Assembly: GCF_009727055.1 (NCBI RefSeq) | Contig: NC_052359.1 | Coordinates: 8,920,584-8,984,583, forward strand | DNA: 64,000 nucleotides | Reading direction: 5' to 3' | Source: Benincasa hispida | Taxonomy: Eukaryota > Streptophyta > Magnoliopsida > Cucurbitales > Cucurbitaceae | Shown here: positions 1 through 11,542 of the stretch, one piece after another | How the letters are laid out: each line of letters starts with the position of its first letter | Position numbering within the stretch: position 1 is the stretch's first letter | Made by a program: the position numbers and the translations under genes | The notes under the pieces: generated by a model | The model's database searches: none | What the model was told of the DNA's origin: nothing | The model's input: the letters and a program-made list of their open reading frames with translations, nothing else

Positions 1-450
1 CTCTGTTCTTACGCCCAAGTTTTTCTCTCGAGCCCCTTGGAGATCTCCGAGCTCACCACTTTTCTCTAGCTCTGTAAAAAATGGAAAAGAAAACTATGAA
101 CAGAGGTGTGAATTGTAAAGTGATGTGAAGTAATCAACTGCTTAACCCTTTCTCTGAAGAATGCACTTGGTATTTGTAGGGTATCAAAGGTGAAAGGGCT
201 TTCTCTCTCTGGTTGTACAGATGGGACAACTTTAATTCCTGACTGATGATGCCGAATAATTGTCACGATAAAGCTGGATGTACTTTGTGACCGTTTCGGC
301 TGTCAACTTAATTTGGATCCGACTGCGTCATCTTTCTGTCCCATCGATCTTAATTGTCCTTTCATTCGAATGCGTCCACCATGTTGCGGTGATTCTTCTT
401 GGGTGAATGTTTGCAACACGATCAACGAAAGTCTTGTAGTGAAGTTGCGC
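1..450 (-). repeat. Inverted partial copy of the gypsy LTR (left arm)
   Basis: This stretch is the reverse complement of 2104-2564, with scattered substitutions and small indels. The match begins at base 1 (CTCTGTTCTTACGCCC, against GGGCGTAAGAACAGAG at the right end) and ends at about 450 (GAAGTTGCGC against GCGCAACTTC), so the arm may extend left of the window. Short frames on both strands here are LTR sequence, not genes. It is either an inverted second LTR fragment or part of a foldback arrangement. Confidence 0.85.
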
Positions 451-1887
451 TGCGAGTAAAGGCATACCATGGAGAAGACTAGCATCGCCAAGTCGACTCC
501 ATGGAACTAAGAAACTTTGAATAAAGAAGGAAGTAGGTGGTCCCTGTGTTGTCAAATGATCGCAATTTTTCAGGGACGCAAGTTTTGGAAAACTTCAAGT
601 CTTCAAGTTTTTTCTCTATTACTCAGAATCTTCACTATCTTTCCAGCTATCTTTTCATTTTTCAGTTCTATTTCTACAAAAAAAAACCTTTTCTTTTGTT
701 TAAAATAATTTGACCATCTCTTTGTTTTCCTTACAACGATCGAGGCACAGGATTGCGGGAACGTACACAAAGTAACACTTATCTTATTCCATCACCGCAA
801 CCCAACGAAGAATGATCGCCACAAGATGGATGCGTCAATACAATGTGGGCGACAATGCTAAATTGGGGGGTGTACTCTTCCTTATCTTGTCTTCAAATTT
901 TGCGCCATCACATTGCATATTATTTTTCAAAGTTTTATCACCGCATCCTCCTTGATTACTGCAATCATATCACCAGTAGATAACTTTAGTAGTTTACCGC
1001 ATGTTCTTCTTTGCCAAGTATGATTTCAATGATAAAAAATATGCTTCTATCTATTTTGTATATACTAGAGTCAATGTAAATCTTAGGATACTCATCTTAT
1101 GAAATATTTCTCGAAGTTAGGGGTTTGCTAACTTTCTTTCAAACTCTCTTTACAACGCATTTCTTGACCATCGCATGACTTATTTTAATCTTTTGGCAAT
1201 GAGGACATTGCCGCATTTTAAATTTAGGGATGGGGTATTTGTTTCCGACCTTGTTACAAAAAAAAAAAAAACAACAAAAAGATGATTTTTGAGAATAATA
1301 ACTCCACTGTCAATGCAATGGGAAACCTATGATTGATAATATTTAAGTTGTGAAAGGCACTTACCCGCATTTGGATATCCGAATGACACACGTGGAGGCA
1401 AGCCAAAAAGAAATTAAGTCACCAGGATCAACGAATAAATAAATGACCGCAACTCCACTGCCAAGATGACATGAGTTTAGTCTGAGAAAGAGTGCATTGC
1501 TCGTAGTTGGATGTCCGCATGACACTCGTGTAGGCAAAGCCAAACGAAGGCAAGGCACTCGGATTGGCGCAAGGTCAGAAAAAAATAGCAATAAAGAAAA
1601 TTTTTTTGTGCAAGGATAAATCGTTTGACACCCTGGTGGAAAATTTTCTTTTTGAAATAAATCATGTGATGTTCCGGAATTAAGTAAAGTCCTTTTGAAA
1701 GTTAAGTTTGAAATCCCTAAGTCTTAGAAGTATTTTAGGAAGAGATTTGAATAAGACTTAAGGAAATTCTGGCATATAGGATTTAAACGAAGTATCCTTG
1801 AGAAATCTAGGGAAAGAACTTTGCGGCTAACTTGCTAAAGGAATCTATAGCTTATGCTTGAGGACAAGCATTGTTTAAATTTTAGGG
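451..1887 (+). mobile_element. Noncoding 3' internal region of a Tat/Athila-like gypsy element
   Basis: No significant coding potential was seen. The stretch carries three purine-rich tracts of the type that precede gypsy 3' LTRs: AAATTGGGGGGTG near 860, a GAGGACATTGCCGCA...TTTAGGGATGGGG block near 1200-1237, and the final GAGGACAAGCATTG...TTTTAGGG just before the LTR at about 1858-1887. It also contains two diverged copies of a ~130 bp unit (about 1361-1440 and 1490-1560) sharing TGGATNTCCGNATGACAC. The GAGGACAAGCA...TTTAGGG motif before TGTGATAAC is, from family knowledge, typical of plant Tat/Athila elements. Confidence 0.6.
1880..1887 (+). other. Polypurine-tract-like primer site of the gypsy 3' LTR
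   Basis: TTTTAGGG lies immediately upstream of the TGTGATAAC that opens the LTR. Such tracts prime plus-strand DNA synthesis. The tract is short and degenerate. Confidence 0.5.
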
Positions 1888-3480
1888 TGTGATAACAGGC
1901 AGAAATGCACGTTATCATAGTGCTAAATCCTTAAACAATATTGGATTGCGTTGATGAAATATGTTAAATTGCATCCATTAAGCATAAATTCTATAATATT
2001 GCGGTCGCATGCGTCCAATGCATTAGAGTAGTTGATCTTTATATTTTGTGCAGAATGCGTTAACGCAATGCAAAGAATGCGATCATAGGAATACATTGGT
2101 CGAGCGCAACTTCACTACAAGACTTTGCGTTGATCGTGTTTGCAAACATTCACCCAAGAAGAATCACCGCAACATGGTGGACGCATTCGAATGAAAGGAC
2201 AATTAAGATCGATGGGACAGAAAGATGACGGCAGTCGGATCCAAATTAAGTTGACAGCCGATAACGGTCACAAAGTACATCCAGCTTTATCGGTGACAAT
2301 TATCCGGCACATCAGTCAGGAATTAAAGTTGTCCCATCTGTACAACCAGGAGAGAGAAGCCTCCTTTCACCTTTGATACCCTACAAATACCAAGTGCATT
2401 CTTCAGAGAAAGGGTTAAGCAGTTGATTACTTCACATCACTTTACAAATTCACACCTCTGTTCATAGTTTTCTTTTCCATTTTATGACAGAGCTAGAGAA
2501 GAGTGGTGACGCCGGAGATCATCCAAGGCGGCTCGAGAGAGAACCTTGGGGCGTAAGAACAGAGAGCGGGTTGACTCTCGCCAAAGCAAGAATATCTTTA
2601 AAGCACGAGTAGAACAGTGTAACACTTGGTGGCAAGAAATTGCTCCAGGCTCTTTACTATACTTGCATTGTCATTCTATACTTCATCTTATATCTATTCA
2701 ATGGAAGTTCTATTTCTACATCTGCTCACTCTCTTAATACGCATGAGTAGCTAAACTAGTTGAATGGGTTGAAAGGAACTAAGCTAACATGATCTAGGAA
2801 GTTCATTGCTTGCGATTGTCTTGTTTTATGTTGTGCAAATTACCCCTTTAGAGTTACTCGAGAGAGAATCTAAAGAAGGAACTTAATGTCTCGAGAGAGC
2901 TAGGTTAGAATTTGGTCTCGAAAGAGCAATATTAGACTTGCATAAACAAGAAATAGGGACTTAGAGATAAGCTCTGTTTGCAACTTGCATCGCATGTATT
3001 CTAGGAATATGAATGATATTATGTGGTCGCATATTTGTGTGAATGTCATGCTGTAATCGCATAAATAGAGATAGAGGTTTATGTGTAATCCCTGTAGACT
3101 TATCGCATATTTATCGCATGCGTTCTAGCCTTAGAAGCCGTGGCATTCACGCTGAGAAGTGGTTTACTATTGTATGCATGTTGCACGATCGCAAAGCATG
3201 AACGCATCCTAGGGAGTGTTAGCCGAAACCCTTTTCAACCCGTTCACCGTATATTCATCGTATTTCCTGTTTACCAACTCTTTTCAAACTCTGTCGCATT
3301 TATTATTATTTTCATCAACGTAAAAACCACCCAACACTTGTTTATTTAACTGGTTACCGCAAGTTTTCATAAAAATCTCCAACACAACTATTTTCACAAG
3401 TCCCTGTGTTCGACCCTGGACTTATCAGGAAACTCAGAGGAATTTATATTTAGATTCCGCTGGGGAAACTTTAGTGCACA
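1888..3480 (+). mobile_element. Gypsy (Tat/Athila-like) 3' LTR
   Basis: The LTR starts TGTGATAAC (or TGATAAC at 1890), after the purine tract, and ends TTTAGTGCACA, giving TG...CA ends and ~1.59 kb. Near the 3' end it has CCCTGTGTTCGACCCTGG, a motif I recall from Tat-lineage LTRs. Downstream sequence switches abruptly to antisense copia leader DNA, consistent with insertion there. The element body and 5' LTR would lie left of the window, so a target duplication cannot be tested. The stretch 2104-2564 is repeated in inverted orientation at 1-450. Confidence 0.65.
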
Positions 3481-5175
3481 ATGCTATCCATCAACACATA
3501 TCATCCATATTTTCCACATCTCATAAATTTAAGCATCAGTTAGCAGCTCCAACGATGCTATCGAATTGGCGAGTCAAGGTTGGGAATCAACCTAAGAAAT
3601 CCTATCCATTCATGGAGTTTAAGTTATTCCGAATCCTATGTTACAACCCTTCTAGGGGATAGTCACTGTAAAATGACTAGCGTAGATAGCATAAAGTCAA
3701 CAAGTAGGCGCAACATAGGAATCTCACGTTCCAAACTAATGGAAGAGACAGATACATTAACACACATCCTTCACCCACTTACTATGAACTACTTCCCTTA
3801 TTCACCTTGCTATTGACCCATGCAAACACTTTTCGAATGGAGGTCACTCCTAGGGTGACACGAAGCCGAGCATGAATCTCACGGTGTGAACTTTTAGGGA
3901 TGTGAGAGTTAAGAATAACATATCCTATATGTTATTAATGTCCCACTGAAATGTTCTATTTATTTTGGGTAAATCTTTACTTAGGTATGTTTCGACTAAT
4001 TAAAACAACCTAATTTTAGGTGATTTCCAAATATAACAATTATATTTGAAATTAACCTATGATGTCTAGGTGATAAACCAGTTTTAAAACCTCATATCGC
4101 TCATGGAGCTCATAAAATGGGATTAACAACGCTAAATTATTTGGCCATAATCCCCAGGTAGGAGGTTTTCCGTAGATCGTCAACTTAAATACCTCCGGCC
4201 TTAGACAGGATTTATATACCGGTTGAGTTTGTAACCATAATTTTACAAGATAACGACCTATTTTAACTATTAAAACAAGTCGTTAACCTACTTGAGTATG
4301 CATTTTATCTTTGTTATGGATTTTAAATGTCTAACTTAATTTTATAACAACTTATAAAACTTTAGACATGCATCAAGCATTTCGGGATTTAATATAACAC
4401 CTTATATTAAAGACTTGAAACCCTAAACATGCATACTATATATTATAATTCCTTATAACATACTTTCAATGCATGTAACATGCTTCCTATGGTGGGATTT
4501 TAAATCTACATGGCATACTATATACATATATAAGATTTATTTAATTGTAACATACATCACATGTATAAATAATTAAACACACTGATATAGACTAGTTTTG
4601 GCATTTAAAGTAAGCAAATGGCCTAAATTATTACAATAAGAATAAAAAATGTCTCCAAAATACTTTTGAACCACTCGAATCGCCCCGAATCGGACCTCCA
4701 AAACATCAAAATGGGTTGAACCGGCCTGGAAAAGGTTGAACCGGATCTTCCAGACTCGAACTGGCTAAACCGATTCTCTTGGACCACCGGTCAGGTCATG
4801 CACGCGCGTTCTGGGTTGGGATGAGCAATGTTGCAATGCTCCATCCCAGCGTTGCGACGCCACGAGTTTGCTCGTTGAAATCTAGGCTGAATGATGAGCA
4901 GCGTTGCAACGTTCAAAGCTGAGTTTCTGCTGCTGACCTCCCTTGCTTCTTTCTTCAATTATAACCTAATTTCAACTCTATTGCTCTAACAAATTTATAG
5001 ATACTTAAACACACATTAAGACCTATCAACCAAGAGTCAATTATAATAATTATAACATAATTGAAGAAAAATTTAATGCTAAAACTTGAAAAATCATATC
5101 AGTCTACCATTTTCGTACATCCTATGAAAAATACCCACAAAACAAAAATTAACATGAATCAAATACTTAAATCAT
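3481..5175 (-). mobile_element. Untranslated leader of antisense copia element E1
   Basis: Read on the minus strand this matches the leader of E2 (about 29830-31130) in several blocks. One is the AAATCCCACCATAGG block (4488-4502 here, near 29911 there). Others are the GGTATTTAAGTTGACG/ACCTACCTGG block near 4150-4195 and the block near 3840-3890 that matches 30800-30870. It has no coding potential. It is cut on the left by the gypsy LTR, so gag and pol of E1 are not in the window. The lower part near 4680-4925 is locally GC-richer than its surroundings. Confidence 0.6.
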
Positions 5176-5187
5176 GTTCTGATACCA
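5176..5187 (-). other. Primer binding site of E1 (initiator-Met tRNA type)
   Basis: GTTCTGATACCA is the complement of TGGTATCAGAAC, one base off the usual copia primer site TGGTATCAGAGC. It sits two bases inside the LTR edge, which fixes E1 in antisense orientation. Confidence 0.8.
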
Positions 5188-5189
5188 AT

Positions 5190-6420
5190 TGTTGGAAGTG
5201 GCAAGTATACAATGGAAGAATTTAGGATCATTAAGCACTCTAATTCATTAATTTTAGCATCAAAATCAATATGTTCATAGAATATCAAAAGAGTTTCAGA
5301 AATACCTTTAAAGAACTCCTTTGATCCAATAAATCAACTTCAATTATCCCTCCAACAGCTTGTGAACCACCAACGGATCTTTCCTACTATTCTCTTTAAT
5401 CTTAGATTGAGTTGTGAGACTCAAAATGATCTGAACAAAGGGAATTTTTGGAGAAATTTTGTGATTTTGCAGTAAGTGAATGAAGAACTCTTCTTCCACA
5501 ATCCAGCTCTAAAAAAACAATTGCATGGCCGAAATTGAGAGCTGAAATCTCCCTCTTTTGTTCAAGTTTTCATGCAATCTTATTGCATTACAAGGTGACA
5601 TCGCCTACTTATTTCAAGTGGATTGAGTGTGAAATGTGGGATAAACCCACTGCATAAAATCAAATTTCATATTCAAATTAAAATCAAATTTTAATTTAAA
5701 ATCAATTTTCAAAATTTAATTTAACTTTCTTAAATTAAATCTAAATGGATTTTTATTTGAATATTCATAAAGTTCAAATATTTAATTTTAAATAAATTAA
5801 TTTAAACACTTAATTCAAATAAAATTTAATCAATTAAATAAACAATTTTATTAATTAATCTAATTTAATATCTGATATGAAATTAATAAAACAACAATTC
5901 CACAAACATGAATCTCTATTCATGTAATTAATAATTAAATCATATTTAAATATTATCTGATTCTCCAATTTTCGTTTAATTCGATAATTAAACATGTAAT
6001 TATATCATATGTACAAATTCCCTTAATTCGAATTTGAATGTTTCAAATTCACTCATCACGCTATTCTAAGGTTTATTCCATTTATGAGCTAGTAGGGGGG
6101 CCTAATGGACCTACAGATCATGGGCTCCAACAATTCGAGATTAACCGACTAAACTCTTTAACCTAATTAACCAACATTCGTTAACTATTGAGTCACTCCA
6201 TTAAAGTCTAGTAGTTGCACTCTCTTCATTGTAGATATATTGTGTCCACTCGATATAACCATCATTAGTATGTTAACCCTTCACAGGTTGTTCGTAATAA
6301 TGGCTAGGTCAATAGTTGTTTTACCCCCGAGATTACCTCTTGTTCCTTAAGTCCCACTGATCCTCTATGAACAATTGGTTTGAGATCCAATCATCAAACC
6401 GAGTCCTTCTCGGGTCAATG
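5190..6420 (-). mobile_element. E1 copia 5' LTR, first part (interrupted)
   Basis: The LTR edge TGTTGGAAGTGGCAAG adjoins the primer site. The sequence reads as the 3' portion of the LTR on the minus strand and is AT-rich between 5640 and 6040. It stops at CTTCTCGGGTCAATG (6420) and resumes at CAATGAGAGGGTGGG (9633), which reconstitutes the sequence seen uninterrupted in the related LTR at 20550-20580. Confidence 0.8.
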
Positions 6421-9400
6421 TGTAAAACCCAAGTTTTAATTACCTCACTTAAGTATGTTTAAGGATAAGGAAATGAGGAGGGAAACGTTTAAGTACGAGA
6501 AACTTGGCTCTCGGATATTTGTTAATCTAGCCTTGCAAAAAGAAATTTTGGCTAAGTGTTTGTCATGATGAGTGGTGGCTGAGCATTGAGTAAGCATAAG
6601 GCAGACATCAAGTAAAATGTTGTCGAGCATCGAGTATGAGCAATCGAGGAAGGGTTGAATGGCGAGTATAAACAATCGAGGAAGGGTAGAGCATCGAGTC
6701 TAAACAATCGAGGAAGGGTCGAGCATCAAGTTCTTTCCATCGAGTATTCAACAGAGAACCATCGGAATTTCCATCGAGTGATGACCCTTTTCCATCGAGT
6801 TTTTCCATCGAGGATCAAGTTTGCTCGAAACGTTCAACTTTAAACTTTGCTTTTAGTTATCTAGACAAATGGCTTAATCTAGGCCTTAATCTTCATTAGT
6901 GGGTGAGGTGGCTTAAGGAGATTTCATGCATAAGGGCTGAACGATAGTATAAAAAGAAAAGAGAACTTCAAGAGCTCGTGTTGGACAATTCCTTCGAGCA
7001 AATCAGACGAACTTGGTACCATTGGAAAGCTCTATGAGTCTGATTTCTATAGTCGAGCCTTTGGAAGGAAGTCTTTCCAGAAGAAGGCCGGAGAATGAAA
7101 GAAGTAATGATGGGTTCCCTTTTTGGGTGAATCCGGGCCGTCGATGAAGAAATCAAGATCCAGGCCGAACCACATGAAATTTCAAGCTGAAAATTTAAGG
7201 TAATAGTGCTAAAACATTTATGAGTAAGTTTATAGAAGGAACTTTTGCAAGATAAGGTCTGGGGTTTGAGTTACATATTTTGGAATCTAAACCTAGAAAG
7301 AGTTGAACAAGGAGGCAGCTTCGCGATTTAGGGCCATTAGGAAAGATTTAAAGCTCTAGATCAAACTACGAAGAGTTTTATGCTAAAATTTTGAGGTAAG
7401 GTCATTACAATTTTGAGCATGTTTGAAAAAGGAATTTTCTTAAAATGAGTTATGGATTTTGAGTTATTGACATTAGAAACTGAATATGGAATTTTTTAAG
7501 TGAATAGACAACTACTTTCTAAACGTAGGTATGGCACCCCAAAAATCCTACTAAGTATTGGGTGTGGGTGTTAGAAAGGAGGTGACTAGCTGAAGTTTAA
7601 GCCCTTTTAAATTCGACTAAGTACCCAATGCCCTCAGGTAAGTTACGAAGAATTGAAAGCGAATGGAATAAATGTAAGCTTAATTTTGAAAGCGAGCGTA
7701 AAAAGGAAAACCATGACTAGTAACTAAAGTATTTTGTTATGTTCACAAGATTGACATTAGTAGGAGAAGCTCATCAATCCTAAAAGGATTTTCCAAAGAC
7801 TGTGAATGAATCTAATGTTTACAAATGTTTGTGAATGATAACAAATCATGCTTCAATGAAAGTTACTTCTTGATGCCAGCCTCAAACGTTTGCCAGGCTA
7901 TTTCCTTTATTGATTTTTATGAATGCTTGATAGATTAATAACTTTTAGAGTATGCATAGGTATGGTCCAGGCATGATGTTCCTAAGTGACTAATGTCTAG
8001 TGCTTATGAAGTATGTTGCCCTAGACAAAGCCTGAATGGTTAGTGCCTGCTATAGGGAAAGCTAAGTCTATAAGACAAAGTTAAGTGTGATGTTTATGTG
8101 AAGGACTCCTAGTAAAGTATGTTTAGCTCAATACCTCAAAGTGGTAACCGAGCTTAGAGACGACTGATAATAGGATCCTAGATATGTACACTTAGGGTCA
8201 ATGGGACTGGGAAGGTGATGGACATAGGAGCCACATCCCAGGAGATAAACTCAAGTTTCAGTAAAACTTGTTAATGAAGAACGCCGTTGAGTCGGTTCTG
8301 CATTAGCAGGAACTATGAAGAATGATAAACTATGCGATTTTCAATTATAATTGTTGATAAGTTTATATGTTTTCAAGCAGTTGAGTTTCATGAGATTGCT
8401 TAGCATTTTTCTCAAGTATGTACTTGTTTTATCACATGCCAAGGTGATATGTTAGTCTTATTTCAGATTAAATATTCTATGTTGAAGCATGCGTTCTAAA
8501 GACTATAGCTAAGTTTCTACAAATGCTAAGCTTAAAGCTATGTTCTGAAAGATTCATAATATGTATGATTTTAAAGTATGATATATTTTTAGTAAGCTAG
8601 ATACTGAAAGCATGGAAGGTGTCCAGGAAGTACCTAAGGTGTTGACGACACTTCGAAACTCCACGTGCACGTAGAAAGTTCTAAATGAGAGGCCAAAGTA
8701 TGGGTCTCCTAGGCCATATTTCAAAAACCTGAGGCCGAAGTATGGGTCTCTTTGGCCTGATACAGATGTTGGGAGCTTGAGCGATGAATGCTCGTTCTCA
8801 ACTAAGAATCAGGAAGTATTCACTAAATATTATTACGTTTTATGCTTCAAGTTTCATGGAAGTTGTTCGATTAGTTACAGTTAAAGACATAGTAATGGTC
8901 AGAAGTGACATACTTTGACTAAGGTTATAGTGAAAGTTGGGCCGGAGAGTCCCTCCCCCGACCAAGTTTTAGTTCAGTAAGGTTATGCTCAAGAGCGGAC
9001 CAGAGGAATCACTCTCTTGTAAAGATATTTAATGTGGAAGTTGAGACACAATGGCCTCCTAGAGCTGATGTCTATGATGCCTATGTTATGTTTAGTTACT
9101 AGTAGAAAAGTTTTATGTAAATACTTGTTTGACTATTTTCTTAGTTTTCAACTACGGTTTTTAGTTCATGATCTCTTTGTTAAGCATGATTGATATTATG
9201 TCTTTTACATTTCAAAGGTTAGTCACTCACTGGGCTTCTAGCTCACCCTGTCTAAATGTCTTCTCCATAGGTAGTGGTCACTCCCTAGAAGAAAACTCTA
9301 TTGTTGCTCTGCCACTCAAGATCAAAATGTTAGAAAGTCTAAGTGTGGGTTATATATAAAGTAGTACGCATGTATTATGTCATGTAGGGACTAATTGAGT

Positions 9401-9632
9401 GTGTTGGGCTCACTGCTTATGTAAAGAGTATAAGTTGCATTATTGAAGAGCAATGTAGAACTCTGTTAATGATTGTCATGGTCTTAAGTTTATGGTTGAG
9501 TATATATGCATTTCAGGATTCTAAGTAAGGTTAAGCAGGTTAGTAGGCCGTAAGTACCAGCGAGAGGGATGGTAACTGCTGTAGTCACATCTTCTTGCAG
9601 GGCTAAAGAGAAATCTGGGAGGGGGTGTGACG
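6421..9632 (+). mobile_element. Solo LTR of a Tekay/Del-like chromovirus (gypsy), with TSD
   Basis: A 3212 bp block lies between two copies of CAATG (6416-6420 and 9633-9637), inside the copia LTR of E1. It starts TGTAAAACCC and ends GGGAGGGGGTGTGACG; the final CA expected of an LTR is CG. There is no gag, pol or primer site inside. A TATA-like AGTATAAAAAG near 6949 supports plus orientation. The long LTR and the phrase CACTCACTGGGCTTCTAGCTC near 9225 fit what I recall of Tekay/Del chromovirus LTRs. Left by LTR-LTR recombination after insertion into E1. Confidence 0.75.
6620..6800 (+). repeat. Degenerate tandem repeat, ATCGAGGAAGGGT/CCATCGAGT units
   Basis: Three units of AATCGAGGAAGGGT are spaced about 33-45 bp apart (near 6646, 6675, 6705), each flanked by CGAGCATCGAGT or similar. 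They grade into CCATCGAGT units (6738-6800). The array lies upstream of the TATA-like box of the solo LTR, where U3 promoter repeats would be expected. Confidence 0.7.
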
Positions 9633-10370
9633 CAATGAGAGGGTGGGTCTCTTTGTTCGAGACCCGGAGCCAACACTTAAGGGAACAATCTCTTTACTAT
9701 CCCTAAAAGTGAGTAGGAGTGACTTCCATTTTGCACCCTATGTCTTCAACTATCTACCAAATCTTACCCCTAAAATGGAAGGCTTATTGTGTCGGCGCTG
9801 TTGAGCCAACCATCACCCATAAAAATCTAATGATAATCTTGAATAAATAAGAGATCATAGTTAGCTCAGGATTAAGGTTAAGTTACCTAGGTCATTGCTT
9901 TGAAATTGTCAGTCTTAAACAATAAACAACATTATAAAGTAAGAGTGACTTATTTCTTGGTCTGATCTTTTGCAAACTCTTTACATAGGATGCCCTCACT
10001 CCTCATATCTCCATATGAATGAATCAAGATCACTTCGTTTGTAGTATTTTACAGCATTTGTAATATCTACAAAGTGGGCTGCATCTGATAGTGTCCCCAG
10101 AATAAGGTACGCAACCTTATTCCTATACTATAGATCATTTTGGCTATTTACTCGAACTTAATCCACTCTTATGTCTCCACATAAAGTTAAAGTACTCATA
10201 TAATAGCCATGTATCTTAGTTTATTGGATTTTGATTATTTCTAAAACGAAATGAGAAATTCATACATTCAATAACAACCTTATTGAATTAAACTTCAATA
10301 ACACATATATTTATTAATAAAATAAGTTTATTATTTACAAGCCACGAGTTTTAGGACATAAAACCCAACA
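9633..10370 (-). mobile_element. E1 copia 5' LTR, second part
   Basis: This continues the split LTR and ends GACATAAAACCCAACA, the reverse complement of the TGTTGGGTTTTATG-type start shared with the LTR ending at 21240. Without the solo LTR and one copy of its target duplication, the E1 LTR is about 1.96 kb. Confidence 0.8.
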
Positions 10371-10770
10371 TTAACAACATCAAATGAGAAAGAAACTTAG
10401 GACATTGAAGAGATAGTTCAAGATTAGGTCCTTGATTCAAGGTGTTCATTCCGCATTACACCCTCCAAGGATTGGTTCACAAGTTACAAACCCTTATGCT
10501 AGAGGATCTGTTTATATGGGGAACAACGATGCTTGTAAAATCATAGGCATTGATTCTGTTTCTCTTAAAATGAAGGATGGATAAAAAAAGCTCATAAGAA
10601 ATCTAATACATATTCCTACTTTAAGAAGGAACTTACTATCATTCGGTATGCTAAATCTATAGGTTTTGAGTACAAAGGAGTTGGTGGCACTCTTCAGATC
10701 ATAAAAGATTATAAAGTTGTTCTAATTGGAAGGAAAAGAAATGAAGTCTTGAAAAGCACTTGAAAAGTGA
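10371..10770 (+). pseudogene. Copia protease / pre-integrase relic
   Basis: The plus strand encodes residues typical of the copia protease-to-integrase linker: ARGSVYMGNNDACKIIGI, then SVSLKMKDG, a stop, RNLIHIPTLRRNLLSFGML, another stop, and a diverged tail. The same motif set (YMGNNEACKIKGI, then KKNLISLGIL) occurs in E4 on the opposite strand at 49.9-50.2 kb, so both belong to a related lineage. No gag, integrase or reverse transcriptase is attached. The left side abuts the antisense E1 LTR. Confidence 0.7.
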
Positions 10771-11542
10771 TTTAATTGCCTTTAAATTTAGAGCTATTAT
10801 TGCTAGTTGGTGTGATTTAATGTGGTTTATTATGTGAATTTCATGAAACCGAAGTAAATAAGCAATTTGAGCGTAAATGAACAAAAGTTGGTGTGAAGCT
10901 CCAAATATAGGGGCTTAGGAGCCAACCATCTAATTAAGAGGAGGCCAAAATTCAGGAAATAAATGGGCTAGAGAGCACACCTGCATTGAGCTCGGTGCAA
11001 AAACCCGAAAAGTGTTTTTCCTCACTGGTGTCGCGGTGCTTCGACGAAGATTTTCATTAACTGCATTCTTATCATCCGAAAGTAGGAGTTCTTGGTGGGA
11101 TTTTAACCTAAGGCAGAGAGAAGCCATCTAGAAAAGGGAGTTGCTACTGGAGATCGATCCGAGACTCAAAGACGAAGGCCAAGAGATCAAGATCATGACA
11201 CGATGACGGTAAAGAGAGATCGAATTTCTATTCCCTTTATCTCTTCATTCCCTCTTATGCTGTCATGATTTGTCTCTATTTTGAAGTTGTTAATCTTAAG
11301 ATCATGTGTAGCCAAACCTTTAAATTATAGAGTGCAGATAGATTTATGAGTTTTATTTGAATGGATTCTTGACATTTGGATTATTGTAATATGATTGAAT
11401 TTTAATCTATTCACATAGTTTCTTTTGATTGACTACCCATTGATCAACTATTCTTGGGTTGATTTTTCTATTTTTGAAAGAGGAATTATTGCTAGACATG
11501 GTTAGATTATTATTTGATGATGCATGTAAATGATTGAAAAAT
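10771..11542. other. Unassigned intergenic DNA
   Basis: No coding motif was recognised. The stretch 10960-11230 is GC-richer than its surroundings, with motifs such as GGTGTCGCGGTGCTTCGACG. The remainder (11220-11540) is AT-rich and resembles the untranslated part of an LTR element, but no ends could be fixed. Confidence 0.4.

Noticed and set aside
1361..1665. Two overlapping minus-strand frames (76 and 62 codons)
   Set aside because: They cover diverged direct repeats in the gypsy noncoding region; no domain.
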